Shown one piece after another: positions 12,414-24,033 of a DNA stretch of 64,000 nucleotides (its first letter is position 1; every line of letters starts with the position of its first letter). Made by a program: the position numbers and the translations under genes. The notes beneath the pieces were generated by a model, which searched no databases, was not told the origin of the DNA, and worked only from the letters and a program-made list of their open reading frames with translations. Source of the DNA: Heterobasidion occidentale (Eukaryota; Basidiomycota; Agaricomycetes; Russulales; Bondarzewiaceae). The DNA is taken from assembly GCA_039111635.1 (NCBI GenBank), contig JBCAQO010000005.1, forward strand, positions 1,488,001-1,552,000, written 5' to 3'.

Positions 12414-12899
12414 AATTACGACATCTACACATCTTATTTCCCTCCTGCCTTTAGGTTCGACGCGGCGAGGGGTAGCTGACATGCAATGAGCCTGTAACTT
12501 ATATACTCTACGTAGCTTAATTTGACAAGAGAACCCGCTCACAACATTACCCCCGCTGGTGGAAATGCTCAAAATGAGCTCGCACTTGTGAAGTACGTTG
12601 AAGGTGACCACCGACGCCGCCCACCCCGCAGCGCCTGCATGCCTCGATCGTCGCCTGGTGAGGGACGAAGGCTCTTCGAAAATAAAACAGAAGGCACTAA
12701 GTACAGATCACGAAGAAATCACACAATATATCAAGAATTGAGGACGAGAAACGCTGGTCCTATGGTACGGATCATATTCACGAGTGAAACCAAAAACATT
12801 GCCGCGTGCAAAATGAAAAACAACAAGGACTAAAAGCACCGCGGACCAACATACACCGCCCAGGCGATCCGCCGTACCCCTACGAGGCCCCGCAACAAC
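12414..12899. other. Convergent intergenic gap PET127 / SPF45
   Basis: 486 bases between two convergent stop codons. It should hold both 3' UTRs. No gene or repeat was recognised. Confidence 0.5.
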
Positions 12900-15371
12900 T
12901 CACGCCAACGGGCCGTCCAGGGCAAACTGCCCAAACAGCCTCTCGGGGAAATACCGCGCCCTAACCGCGCGCCCGCCGAAAAACCGCCCGTCGAGCTCCC
13001 GCACGGTCTTCCACGCGCCCGCGGGGCCCGCGAAGACGACGAAGATCCGCACGGCGTCCTCCGCGCTCGGCGGCGGCGGCTGCACGACGTGCACGACGAC
13101 GCGTTCGACGGTGCCGTTCTTCGAGCACTCGTCGCCTGTCGTTCAAAGGGAGGACCAACCGGTCAGTTCTCGTGCGCGCTTGGCACGTACCGGAAGAAAA
13201 CGAGCTGCCGCGTACGTACCTATCTCGGCGCGCAGATCGTCGTCCGCGGCGTCCTCGATGCCCACCATATTCTGCAGCACGATGACCCGGCTCGGCTCCC
13301 CAAACCGCTCTCTGTCCTCCCGTGCCTTGGCATCCTCGTTCGCGTTGATGATCTTTCCCATCTTCGACCCGCCCAGGGCGGGGCCCTTTCCCTTGTTCTC
13401 GCTCTGCCCGCTTTTGTTCTTGTTACCCTTACCACCCTTGCCCGCCTTGATCTGCTCGACGGTCAGCGCGTGGACGATACCCGATCCATCCGCGCCGAGG
13501 CCTTGTCCTTCCTTGTGACCCCACTTGGCCATCAAGCGCGCGGCAAACCCGTGCGGATCGGGCCTATTCACGGAGTTCAACGTGAGCACCGAGATATATC
13601 AGGAGGCGGAAAAGGATCAACGTACCTCTGAGAGGGCCCTGCCTCTTCTGGCGCTGGATTCGGGGGGACGAAAGAGGGTGCAGGCGCTTGCGCAGGCTCT
13701 GCGCCCTCAGGCGGCGCTAGAGCCTTCAACTTGGCGGCGATGGCAGCAGCCGCATTACGGCTGTTCCGCATGCGTTCCTCGAAATCAATGCTCTTCGCAA
13801 AGGTGTTCTCGGGTGGTGCTGGTGCGGGCGGCGGCGCAAACGGATTGTACTTGAGGGGCTCGGGTGACCTGGAATACCCTTCGGGAAGCGGGCGGTGGAA
13901 GTAAGGATCTTCAGTCGGTTCTGGTGGAAACGGAGGGGGAAAGGGGGGCGGGGCCGCGACTGGCTGTTGTTGAGACATTTCCAGGCGACGGAGGTAGGCC
14001 TCCTCGCCAGATTCCGCCTGTACATGCGAGGCAGCTGCAGGAGGGGTGGAAATGCCCGAAATGCCGGCGTCTTCGACAGGTGGTGGCGGAGAGAACGTGG
14101 CTCTGATAGGAGGAGTTGCGCTTTCCTGAGCGGGTTTGAATCCGGCTGACAAGGCGAGGCGACGCTGGTAGGCTTCTTCGCCTGACATATCGGGTTTAGC
14201 TAGCGCGACGGGAGGGTTGCGCGAGGTGCTGCCCAACCCGCCGCGCGGCCGATCGTCCTCCTCGCGAGACCAACGGTCATCAGGTTCGTTGAATCGTCCT
14301 ACACGAGCAAATGAAGTCAGCGACCAGTCAAATGCAACATCAGAATGCGCGACGATACATGCCTGCTTTGCGAGGTCGTTCGTCCTCGGATCCTGTGTCG
14401 CTGTAGTCAGTGTAGCTTGTGCTGCGCCGAAGGCGTTTTCTGTCCTCAAGGCGGCGCTGCTCGGCCAAGCGCTCGCGTCGCTCCTCGCGATCGCGACGCC
14501 TCCACACTTTGTATTCGTTGTAGTCGTTCGGTCTCATAGGATCGTACTGCTCGGTCGGATCCCAAACGGCCACTTGCTGCAGCGCCTTGTGCTGATTTGA
14601 ATATAAAAAAACGACAATGAAGCTACATCGAGCAGTCACGACAAGGAGAGATACTCACTCTCTTATTTTTCTTGCCTCCGCCTCCGCCGCCTCTCCTCTT
14701 GTTCGAGCCCTTGAAGCCGTTGACGTCGTCATCGAGGACCATGGACGGGGGCTTGACCTTCTTTCCCCACCCGCTTTTCGCGGCGGAGGCGGCCTGCTGC
14801 GGCTCCTCGCTGGGCCCCGCGTTCAGCAAGACGGGCGGGGCGACGAGGACGGCGCTCGCGGATACCGTCGGCGGGGCGCTGATGACGGCAGACTGGGAGA
14901 ACGCGGCGAGGGCGGCGCCGGTGGGGATGCGGGGAACTGCGGGCTTCGGGACGGTCTTCTTCCTGACGGGGGCGAAGGCGAGCGACGCGGACCAGCCTTT
15001 TTTTTGTTCGTTCGTTCGTTCGCGCGTGCGTCCGTTCGAGCGATTCGAGCGTGGAGGGGAGGGTGTTTCAATAAGTCTGTGTCTCGGGCGCAACTCGTGC
15101 AGCAGTAGAATTAGATACCGGCTGTGGCCTTGCCTGGACCCGCAGACGCAGCGCCTGCATCCGAGAAGGCGCCAGGTGGACCGCCCGCTGCTGATCCTGC
15201 TCCTGCTCCTGCTCCTGCTGCTGCGGGCTGGGCGGTCGAGGGAGCAGAGTACTGTGTCGTTAACGGATGTTTTTCTGAGTGTGCGGAGGATGAGGGATCT
15301 GTGGAGACGGAAGGGACGAAGCCTGAAGAGAACTGGATGCCGCCATAGAGGCCGCCTGCTCTGCTCGACAT
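12900..15371 (-). CDS. Splicing factor SPF45/RBM17-like (G-patch + UHM)
   Basis: SPF45 is a nuclear alternative-splicing factor that recognises 3' splice sites through a C-terminal U2AF-homology motif. The start at 15371 gives [17 protein letters not shown]. Then come an Ala/Gly repeat, [32 protein letters not shown] followed by an Arg/Glu-rich helix, two SGEEAYxRRL repeats in a Pro-rich linker, the G-patch ([18 protein letters not shown]), and an RRM-like UHM with [10 protein letters not shown] and the loop [16 protein letters not shown]. The last GRFFGGR block is the SPF45 hallmark. Introns separate these blocks. The region is GC-rich, so other frames also stay open, but only this strand carries conserved motifs. 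It is downstream of the universal stress protein on the same strand. Confidence 0.9.
15001..15027. repeat. T-run and (GTTC)n microsatellite in SPF45 intron
   Basis: A T-run continues directly into about four GTTC units, inside an apparent intron of the SPF45 gene. It is a simple repeat, likely length-variable and prone to sequencing slippage. Confidence 0.7.
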
Positions 15372-15695
15372 GGTGCAACTCCAACGTGCAAGCGTGGGAA
15401 CACTCAGACGCAGCCTCATCTCGCACTATTCGTATCAGCCACCGCGCGGTGGCTGCACGTTTCACAAAAGCGATGCGCAACAGCGCGAGTGATAAATAAC
15501 CCAGCAGTTCGCACAAGTAGGTGATAGACTAGCGCCCGTCGCGGTGAGGTAGAAAATAAAGAAGGGTACTTAGAATAACCGACCGAGCCCACGAATTCCC
15601 TCATTCAATCAACCCTATGCACCCTGGTCCCTGTTCTGCAACATACAACCCCAGTTCAACCCATTATCTCCCGCCGATCCACACATCGCACCCGC
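15372..15695. other. Intergenic: SPF45 upstream region
   Basis: About 320 bases between the SPF45 start and the stop of the next minus-strand gene. It should hold the SPF45 promoter. Nothing else was recognised. Confidence 0.45.
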
Positions 15696-17857
15696 TCAGC
15701 CTGCAACCTTCGTCCCCGCAGGCGGGTCTCCCTCGACCTCCGTGTCCGGGTCATTCTCGTCCTCTCCTTGGTCCTCCGTCCCGCGCATGCCCTCCTGCTT
15801 GTCCGCGCGCTCGATCTCATCTCGCATCTGCGCGACGTCCTCGTCGACGCGCGGCGTGACGCGTTCGATGCCGGCCGCCTCCGCCAACGAGACGCGCGCA
15901 CGGTGCTTCGCCAGGTGCGCCGAACGGCGCGGCGGCCGCTTCAGGCGCCGCCGAGCGACCATCACCGGAACCGAACATTTCTACCAGGAGCGTTTAGCCA
16001 CAAAGTACGGTCGATACAGGGGACATGCACAGACCTGAATGAGATAGTGCGAGGTGGAGCCAAGGAGGATGCTGAGGAAAGGAATTTAGGCAGCTATATG
16101 CGCACGCAAACACGGGTGTCTCACCCCTTGAGCTGGCCAAGACCGCGAGAACCGACGATGAGCATCACAGGCTCCACAAAGTCGATGATGTCTTGAGCGA
16201 TGCAATCAGACTAGATTTCGAGAAGAAATTGTGGCAGAGCAACTACGCACCCAGCAGCATGTGCCGCGCATGCTTGGCGTGCCACGCCTCGCACGAAATC
16301 CTGACATGCAGTCGAGTGCGCTGGAGGAGGCTCGTGGCCTGGCGACAGAGGATGTACGCGAGGCCTTGACGCTAGATATGGAACAGACGGGCTCAGCGCC
16401 AAGCCCAAGTTGGAATCAAGTAAGGCTCGAACGCACCTCCTGCTGGGCACGGAGTTTGGCCGCACGATCGGCGGCGTTAGGTACGGGCGGGTCGACTGCA
16501 AGGCCCGCATCAGCATATGCAGCGATAAAAATCAAACGGGGGGCTCAGCGCGGCTCACTCTTGTTCTCGTTCTCCACGACCGTCACAATCAGCCTGGCCA
16601 CCACGGTCCATCAGCGTCCGTTCGTCAACCAGCGTGTAGAGAGCGACACTCACAGCTCGTCTCCGTCTCTCAGCACCGTCCCCGATGGCCCACTCGAGCG
16701 CATACCGGCTCTCGTCGCTCATATCGCTGCCGACCATGTACCGCCGGCTGCGCCTTCCGGACTCCGCGAGCGCACGCGCGGGGTCTCCGTTCGTGACCGT
16801 GATGGTGCACCGATCGCGCTGGAAGACGGGACGGGACGTGTTCAGCGGCAGCGGCTCGTGGCGCGTGGACTTGCGCCTGCGCGGGTTGCGCCCGCCGGAG
16901 TGGTTGAGCGTGGTCGGGAAGTAGGGCTCGGGCGGCACGATCACGTTGACGCCCTCGCCGAGGGGGTCCGGCATCTCGAGCGCGTCCGCGTCGGGGAGGT
17001 CGGCGGGGACGACGAGCGCGTTGCGCTCCGTGTTTGCGCTCCGTGACGGGGTCGAACTGGTCGTCGCTCCAGTCGTCCTCGGAGCCGCTCTCCGAGTCGA
17101 GGTCGCCCTGCGACTCGTCGTCCGAGAGCGCGGAGGGCATGAACGCGCTGCGCGGGCGCACGCGCGAGGCCTCCGTGTCGGACTCGACGTCGGACTGGGT
17201 GAGGGTCGATGTTGGGGGAGGAGTCGCGCGGGGCGCGGTGGCGGCGGAGGCGGAAGGGCGAGGTGCTGCGGGAGCGCGCGGCGGCGGTGGCATCGGCGTC
17301 CTGCGCGCGGAATTGGACGAGGAGCGCGCGCGCTGCTTGTTGTCGTCGTCCTTGGCCTTGCCGTTGGAGATGGAGCGGCCGCGCTCCTTGTCGTCGGTGC
17401 TGCCGCGGCTGAGGCTGAGGCTGGTGAGGCCGCCCATCATGGAGCTGAAGGACATGCGGCCGAAGGAGCCTGAGCTGCGGGAGGTGAGGTCTGGGACGGC
17501 AGAGGGCGGCTTGGGGCTCTGTCCTGGAGGCGGTGCGCTCGAGGGCGGCGGCGGCGGAATTCTGTTGGTCAATCTGGTTCCTGGTCAGTACGGTGGGACT
17601 GCTGGACCATCTGGTGAAGAGGGGGGTGGTGGGGCGGGAGGAGGCAGGGAGGACGTCTCTGAGACGGAGTCGGTGCGGGAGAGGGCGGGACCCGGGAGGG
17701 TGGAGACTGTGGGGTAGGCGTCGGGGTTGGAGGAGTAGGAGGTGAGCTCGACGCCCTCCCTGGGGGTGACGAGGCTGTTCTCCTTCTCGCGAGTGGAGAG
17801 GCCGTAGACGTTGCGCCAGCTGAGCCTGCGGGTGGCGGAGGGACGTTCCTTGGCCAT
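15696..17857 (-). CDS. Universal stress protein A-family (frame-disrupted)
   Basis: UspA-domain proteins are cytosolic ATP-binding stress proteins. The likely start at 17857 gives MAKERPSATRRLSWRNVYGL. A long Pro/Ser-rich disordered region follows (SFGRMSFSSMMGGLTSLSLS), then an acidic stretch ending WSDDQFDPVTER, then VIVPPEPYFPTTLNH and the Usp domain YMVGSDMSDESRYALEWAIG. A later exon carries the ATP-binding signature VGSRGLGQLKG, LLGSTSHYLIQKCSVPVMV. The C-terminal tail is acidic and ends AGTKVAG. Two irregularities precede the Usp domain: a 30-base segment at 17562-17591 must be removed to keep frame, and a 13-base tandem duplication at about 17021-17045 shifts frame. The Usp domain is read only after that shift is corrected. 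Confidence 0.82.
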
Positions 17858-18423
17858 GGAGTGTGGGGAGTGGTCGTTGCTCACCTGAGAGTTGTAATCC
17901 TGGTGGCAAAGAACGGCACGCGGAGATCAGCATCGTTCTGTGAACCCGAACCCGTCCACACAACCGCGCTTGCCTCGCCAGCGCCTCCTTCATTTCCATT
18001 CCGGTGTGAATCTCTTCATCATCCTCACCCTCCCCCCGTCACAGCCAAGCCACGCGTGGACACTCACATCTGGTACTCCGTCCCCCCGCCGCCTCCTGCC
18101 CCCCGCCGTGGTCTCCTTCGCTGGACATGGGCTAGTATATACTTTCTTTGTTTTCGCACGCCTGTGGTGCGGGTCAGCCAGGCGCACACGAGTCCAATGG
18201 CGATAGGCTCCCCGTGCCAAGCCCGCCCGGGAACACATCACGTTCCTCTTTCGGCGTTTGCCAGCAGTGCCTCCATCTTGGCTCTCCTTGGCGACCCCAT
18301 CGCTCTCGACCTTCCCCGGACGCTCTCCCTCCGTCTCACGCAATCCAATCCTACGTAGGAACAGCCCTAAGATAGTGTCCTTGTATCGATACAAAATGCC
18401 ACGCAATTTTACCGCTCCCCCCC
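17858..18423. other. Intergenic: stress-protein promoter region
   Basis: About 565 bases between the likely end of the M3 peptidase and the start of the universal stress protein, both on the minus strand. Because the last peptidase exon reads open to 17990 without a frame correction, part of this interval could be its alternative C-terminus. No other gene is supported. Confidence 0.4.
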
Positions 18424-21400
18424 TCACAAGTTCGCACTCGCCCCACTGCCCAAACAGCTCCTTCAAGAACGCATCCGAATTCGATGGCCGTCCGAGGAAC
18501 TCCTGTATCAACCATCATCGCCGCCCCACAGATCAGCGCCCATTCTTCTCCGCCGACAACGCGACAGCCCACCTTTAATGAGTCCGTTTCCTCCCTGCTC
18601 CCTCCAGGCTTCAGGATGCTCTCCCGGTAGCGCTGCCCGAGAGCAGGGTCCAGCGGATCCTGTTTGAACACGGTGGCGTACATATCCGCGGCGAACACGA
18701 GCGAGTAAGTGTACCTGAGGGGGGCGAGCCAGTCGGATTTTAATGTCGGTTCTCCGCGGACACAAGGCACATGAAGGGGACACAGACCCATAGTACCCGG
18801 CGTCGTACCCGCCTACAATGTGACCGAAACTGCCCTGGCCCGCGCCTGGCTTGCCACCTTTCACGAGTGACACGGCCGTGCGCAGGTCGTTCCATAGCGC
18901 CGTGTAATCCGTCGCGTCTATGGCGCCCCCATATGAGCTCAGTCGCAATGAACATAGTTATAGCCCCGGCTCACCCTTGTCTGTGTGCACTTTGAGATCG
19001 AACTTGGCGAAGAAGAGCTGCCGGAGGTAGAACAGGCCCACGTTGACGTAGCGGCTGAAAAACATCGTTGAAGCCTATCAGAGGCAGAGATCGCTGCACA
19101 CAGACGTCGGCGGACCTTTTCACGATCTTCTCGATCAGCTCGTCCGACAAAGGCTTCTTCGTCTCATAATGGCTCGACATCTTCGCGAGCACCTTCGGTT
19201 CCAGCACCTGCACGTCAGGCATCAATAGACCGTCTACGAAGCGATGTTCTCCGAGAGGGGTAGGCCTACCAGTTCTCTAGCATCTGCGACGGCGCCTCGA
19301 CAAAGTCACGCGCGACACTCGTCCCGTGGAACCGCGCGAACCGCGTGCTGCTGAGCAGGCCGTGGAAAACGTGCCCCCATCTCGTGGAAGAACGTGACGA
19401 CGTCGTCGTGCCGCATGAGCGCGGGGCGCTCGGGCGTCGACTTGGCGAGGTTCGCGACCATCGCCGCGAGCGGGTAGCTGCGCTTGCCGTCGGGGCGCGT
19501 GTAGCCCGGGAGCAGCCCCCAGACCGCCGCGTGCGAGTACTTCGACGCTGGGCGCCGGAGGTCAGCCTTCTTTGGGCGCTCGCACTGGGTGCAGAGCGGA
19601 CGGGGACGTACCGCGCGGGAAGAGGTCGAGGTAGCAGTAGCCCACGAACCCGCTCTCGTCTTTCGCGCCTTGCTCCCACACCGCGAACATCTGCACCTCG
19701 GGGTGCCATGTCTCGCCCTTGACCTCTTCGAAGCGGACGCCGAGCAGGTTCTGGTAGATCTCGAGGATGGTGGGCACGACGACCCCGACGGGGAAGTATT
19801 CCTTGACGAGCGAGTCGTCAAGGGCGAGGCTCTCCTCGATGAACTTGCGGTCGTAGTACGGTTAGTCCCAGATGTAGAACTCGCCGTCGAACGGCAGGCC
19901 CTTGGCCTTGCACTCCTCTTGCTTGAGCCCGAGTAACGTCACGCGCTCCTTTGTGCCGACAGGTCGCAACTTCTGTTCGAGATCGGCCAGGAACTGTACA
20001 TGGAATAATCGGTTTGGTTGGACTGCGCAGAACGGGAGAAGTGAGGGATACGAACAGATTCAACACCGGCACCATTCTTGATCATTTTCACCTCCGTGAT
20101 GTAGTCTGCCCAGGTCTTGTACCCGAGGAGAGCCGCGATCTTGCGGCGCAGATCGAGGGCGCGAGTCAGGAGTGGGGCATTGATTTCCAACCGAGCCTCA
20201 TAGCTCTCGTGAGCGCGTCTGCGTGTGTCAGGGTTCTCTGCGTATTTGAACTGTAGGGATAATGGCCTGGATCAGACGAAAGCTTAAGCAGATACCGAAG
20301 TCTACGAACGAGGGGGAAGATGTCGGGCGTCTTGTGCGTCACATCATACAGCTCTTTGCCATCTTCAGTGCGCTTTGTGTAGCCAGAGACAACGTCGGCA
20401 GGTACACCCTTCAATTCTTCAAGGGTGAAGCTGACAGAACCCTGAAGAAATTGTTAACCATGATCGACTGACGCTGTTGCGACGAAGAACACACGTTTTC
20501 CTCGTTAAAGTTTTTCTATATTCTGACATTTCAGCGGCCATGATCCGTGCAAGGAACGTTGACGACCACTTACGCTAAATTCCAGACAGACCTGCGAGAG
20601 CTCCTTCTTCAGCCCGGTCAGCTCGGTGCGCTCCTTCTCCTCAAGGGCGAGGCCCGCGCGCTTGCCGTCCAAGATCATCTTGTCTACCAGGCGTTGCTCC
20701 TCCGCGGCGAGCGTGCGCCCAGAAGCCTTTATGTTTTTCTCCGCGGCGACCTTGGCCTGGAAGACGTCGAGGCGCATCGAAGACTCCACCCCGTGGTCGC
20801 GCACTTGGACTTCCGCGTCGTTCGAGGCATCGCGGAGCTCCTTGGACGGGGAGACGTTTTGGTAGAAAGACAACGGCTCTGTGATGGCCTCGAATTCGGC
20901 TTCACCGTGGGCTAGAGGGAGCTATGGCGTGTGATGTCAATACTCGGATGCACTTGTGTGGGGCAGGCTCCTGCAACTCACGAATACCTGTCGCCAGTAG
21001 CGGGAGGTGCGAAGGATTAGATTAGAGGTGGTCTGGTATCGATATGGATAGGCTGCCCACCGACTCGAAATTGCACTGTTCGTGCGGGAGAGCTGCGATC
21101 TTATCCCCGAGCTTGCGATCCTTCTCGATCGCCTCCTTTGTGAGCCTCGCGATTTCCTCCGCGGCGTGGTTCCAGGCAGGCGGAGGCTGCGGCGGGGTGA
21201 GTGTGGGCATGCCGTGGGGTTTGGTGAACGCAAAAGCTGAGCGTGGGGTCGAAGATGAAGAGAAGGCGCGGATGACCCGAGATGCGGCTGTCGGTGGGGG
21301 ACGAAGCGTGACCGCAGGCCTCGTGCTATATCCAGCAATCGATCTCCAGGTGGTGGTGACGCCATGGCTGACCGCGCCGGGCGAGGTGTAGTGCGCGGCG

Positions 21401-21492
21401 AGGCCGATGGCGAGGGCGCCCCAGCCAAAGAGGGCGCGACGTTGAGCGAGCAGGGAGAGACGCAGCGTGCCTGCGCGTGCGGCCAGCGACAT
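18424..21492 (-). CDS. M3-family zinc oligopeptidase (thimet/MepB type), frame-disrupted
   Basis: M3 peptidases cleave short peptides in cytosol or mitochondria. Conserved blocks in order: [128 protein letters not shown], then the zinc site [40 protein letters not shown], and [16 protein letters not shown]. Starts at 21211, 21492 or 21594 are all open; the longer ones add [16 protein letters not shown], which resembles a mitochondrial presequence. Three lesions are visible: TAA at 19862-19864 in the WDYRYY motif, an extra base in the C-run 19374-19378 within HExxH, and an apparent extra base near 18449-18451 that removes the expected stop. Confidence 0.85.
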
Positions 21493-23139
21493 GAGCTCTG
21501 CAGCGTGTCCCAGAATGCCCTCCGAGCTGCACCCCGCACCCTCTCGGCCCGCTCGGCCCCAACCGCGCGGCGTCCCTTCTGTCATCATCCCCATCGACGG
21601 TGACGCTCAAGCTGGAACGGCTGCCTCTGGTGTACTCTCTCTGTCTGTGCACAATCGAGCAAGAGCTCTAGACACGCAATAATGCTTTTCTACTTCACCA
21701 GCCTTGGTCATATGTAGTGTGAAGTCAACATACCGGACTCGGATGCTGGTCGTGGTTTCTTTCACTGCCACGAACTATTGGAGGCATACTTGCATCGATC
21801 GTAAGCTTATATCTATTCTATGTCTTCTGTTGGTCGGCCAGGCCAAAGGTCATTCGTTCTATTTGCAGGTTTGACTGATTATCTCTCCGAATAAACAGAA
21901 TCCCAGCATCATAATGCCTTGCTCGTTTCAAGATGCATGAAACCCCGTTCTACCCGTGCACCCAAGTTTCCGGCTGTGGGATATTAATCAGGCAGCCCAC
22001 AACTCCTTCAGAAGTTGGTTCTCAGTCGTTTGAACACGTCTGTCGCAATCCTTCCTACCTTGCTTTCCTTGACTGGATAATCTTCGTGATTGATCTCTAT
22101 AGACAAGCGTCAGCAGGTGCCTACGACTTCTTCATCCTCTAGAGAGTCCTATTCGCTATAAGACTTCAAGGCTTAATGCAGCGAAGCCCACGACACAGAC
22201 GACGTTGTCGTTCATGGTTTTTCCTAGCAAAAGACTCTATAATCATGGCTCTAGCTAGCATCTACCACCACTCCTTTAACCACAAACCAACTACGCTCAT
22301 CGATGCAGATGGGGCGGGACATATGGGCTCTTGTGTCCTTGCACGGAATGGCGTCAATTCTTGCTAACCATGTCTCCCGGCTCGCTAAATTTCTTGTGAT
22401 ATCCCTGACCACGGCGGAAGCAGGAGGCCGGCTAACGAATGACATCTGTTCCTCCATTGATCAAGCGACACCCTTGCTCACATCGTCTGCCTTTCCCCTC
22501 CCCTATGTCGGTTCTATCATGCACCGTGTCAGCACGGACACGAACATTAGCTTCCTGCCAGGCTTTTCTCATCAGACAATATCAGGTACAATTTGCAGTC
22601 GGGATTTGCCTTTGTCGACTCATTGTTCGCAAAGTTAGATACTACCTCTTTCATGCTGAAGAGCCTAGATTACGCCCATCGTTTTCTGCTCTCCCATCCC
22701 GGGGACCCTGCGAAGCTGTTTGAGCCAGGACCGCAATGTGTTCTCCTCGTCGTACATGGGACATTCGACCATAGGTCAGCCCATATGGAAGAGTGAACCG
22801 TTACTTGAGGACGAGGGGTCAAACTCACGGAAGGTAGCCACGCTCTTGCATACGACTTTGCTAATCAAGTTGTCGACGGCCTTCCTCCATTCGCTGTCTA
22901 CCATTGTGTCAGTTGCCTCAACCACGTCTAATCTGGAACGATCTCACGTATACATGGTTTCTCTTAGATCATTGTTGCTTTGATGGCTTCGATTGACGGC
23001 CTCTTTAAATGACCACACTCTCATCCACTGGGCTCATTCAAAATCTGATGAGTTAATGATTATGTTTGAGTAAATGACTATATTCAGAACACGATAAATT
23101 GAGCGAACAAGCTATACAGAAGTCGACGTTGATTTCATG
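21493..23139. other. Unassigned interval, no confident gene
   Basis: About 1.6 kb upstream of the M3 peptidase (its longest start would extend to 21594). Short open frames occur on both strands. One minus-strand stretch near 22896 (MVDSEWRKAVDNLISKVVC) ends at a GTGAGT donor and could be a real exon, but I could not join it to anything recognisable. It may hold a fast-evolving or decayed gene. Confidence 0.4.
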
Positions 23140-24033
23140 CTAGAAGTAGCCGGTTCGTCCCACACCACAGCACTCGTTCAAATTGTAAAACTGGACCTCA
23201 ATTCCGTTTTCATCAAACGGCATCGGATGAGATGACGAGACCTGCGGGCTGTTACTACAAAAGAAGGATAGGGAGAAAATGCAACACACCATCCTGTATT
23301 TCTAAGTCCGTAAATGTGGTCGTATGTTCCGCCTTCTTCCATTCAACAGCATCTCATAGACTCGGCGCAGGAAGATATTATGGCTGACGAGCACAACGTG
23401 TGGAATACCGTCAGCGTGTTTCTGGGTCGCTTTCAGAGCTTGGATCCGAGATCGGATAGGTCTCGAAGATGATCCTCAGGAACGGTGTCAAATTGGCACC
23501 ATGCTGGTCCATTATGTGGAGCAACATCGATCTTGCCCGTAGATTTACCGCCTTCAGGCTCTCTCCACTACCCGGAGGGACGTAGGACCGATCGACGTAA
23601 GGGGTGGTTGTAGCCGTTGTTAACCGCTTGTATGTATGCGTGACGCTGTCCAGTGCTAAGGTAATGTTGAGCGAGGGTCCCAATGCAGCGTTCTCCTATC
23701 AAAGATGATTCTTCAACCTCGTGAATCGATGTGTTGGCATCAGCGAGGGCTTGAGCTGTGTCCTTCGCGCGCTTGAAATTGGAGGCGTACAGCGCGTTGA
23801 TGCGGACGTCAGCCCAGCGTGCACCGAGCCTTTCAGCTTGATCCTGTCCGGTGCATGTCAACTCAAGAGTTTCATCCTGACGGTGGGCTGTGCCCCGTGG
23901 ATTGCTGTTTCCAACGCTCTAGAATACGCGTAAGGCGGCAAGGAGATATATATCGTACCTCAGCGTGTCTGATGAGAGAGACAGTCACATATTTCCAAGG
24001 CCAATTCGAAGGAGCAGGGGCTTGAGACTGCAT
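23140..24033 (-). CDS. Histidine phosphatase superfamily protein (phosphoglycerate mutase-like, branch 1)
   Basis: The superfamily uses a catalytic histidine in an RHG/RHA motif and a second histidine late in the chain. The start at 24033 gives MQSQAPAPSNWPWKYVTVSL then IRHAE; a GTACGA intron joins this in phase to SVGNSNPRGTAHRQDETLEL, completing RHAESVGN. Next come TCTGQDQAERLGARWADVR and LYASNFKRAKDTAQAL, the expected phosphate-pocket region, then GSGESLKAVNLRARSML, and the second histidine block VVLVSHNIFLRRVYEMLL. The last exon ends FYNLNECCGVGRTGYF. Substrate cannot be told from sequence. The phosphopocket (RHAE) fits broad-specificity phosphatases better than glycolytic mutases. Confidence 0.85.

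Noticed and set aside
14672..15499. Long plus-strand frame opposite SPF45
   Set aside because: Antisense to the SPF45 N-terminal exons; leucine-run artefact of the GAGCAG-type repeat.
16231..17046. Long plus-strand open frame over the universal stress protein gene
   Set aside because: It is antisense to conserved Usp motifs, is highly GC-rich and Arg/Val/Ala-biased, and has no domain. It is open only because of composition.
16941..17999. 350-codon minus-strand frame in the stress-protein gene
   Set aside because: Pro/Arg/His-rich shadow of the true frame; no conserved motif, while the real frame carries the conserved Pro-rich and acidic blocks.
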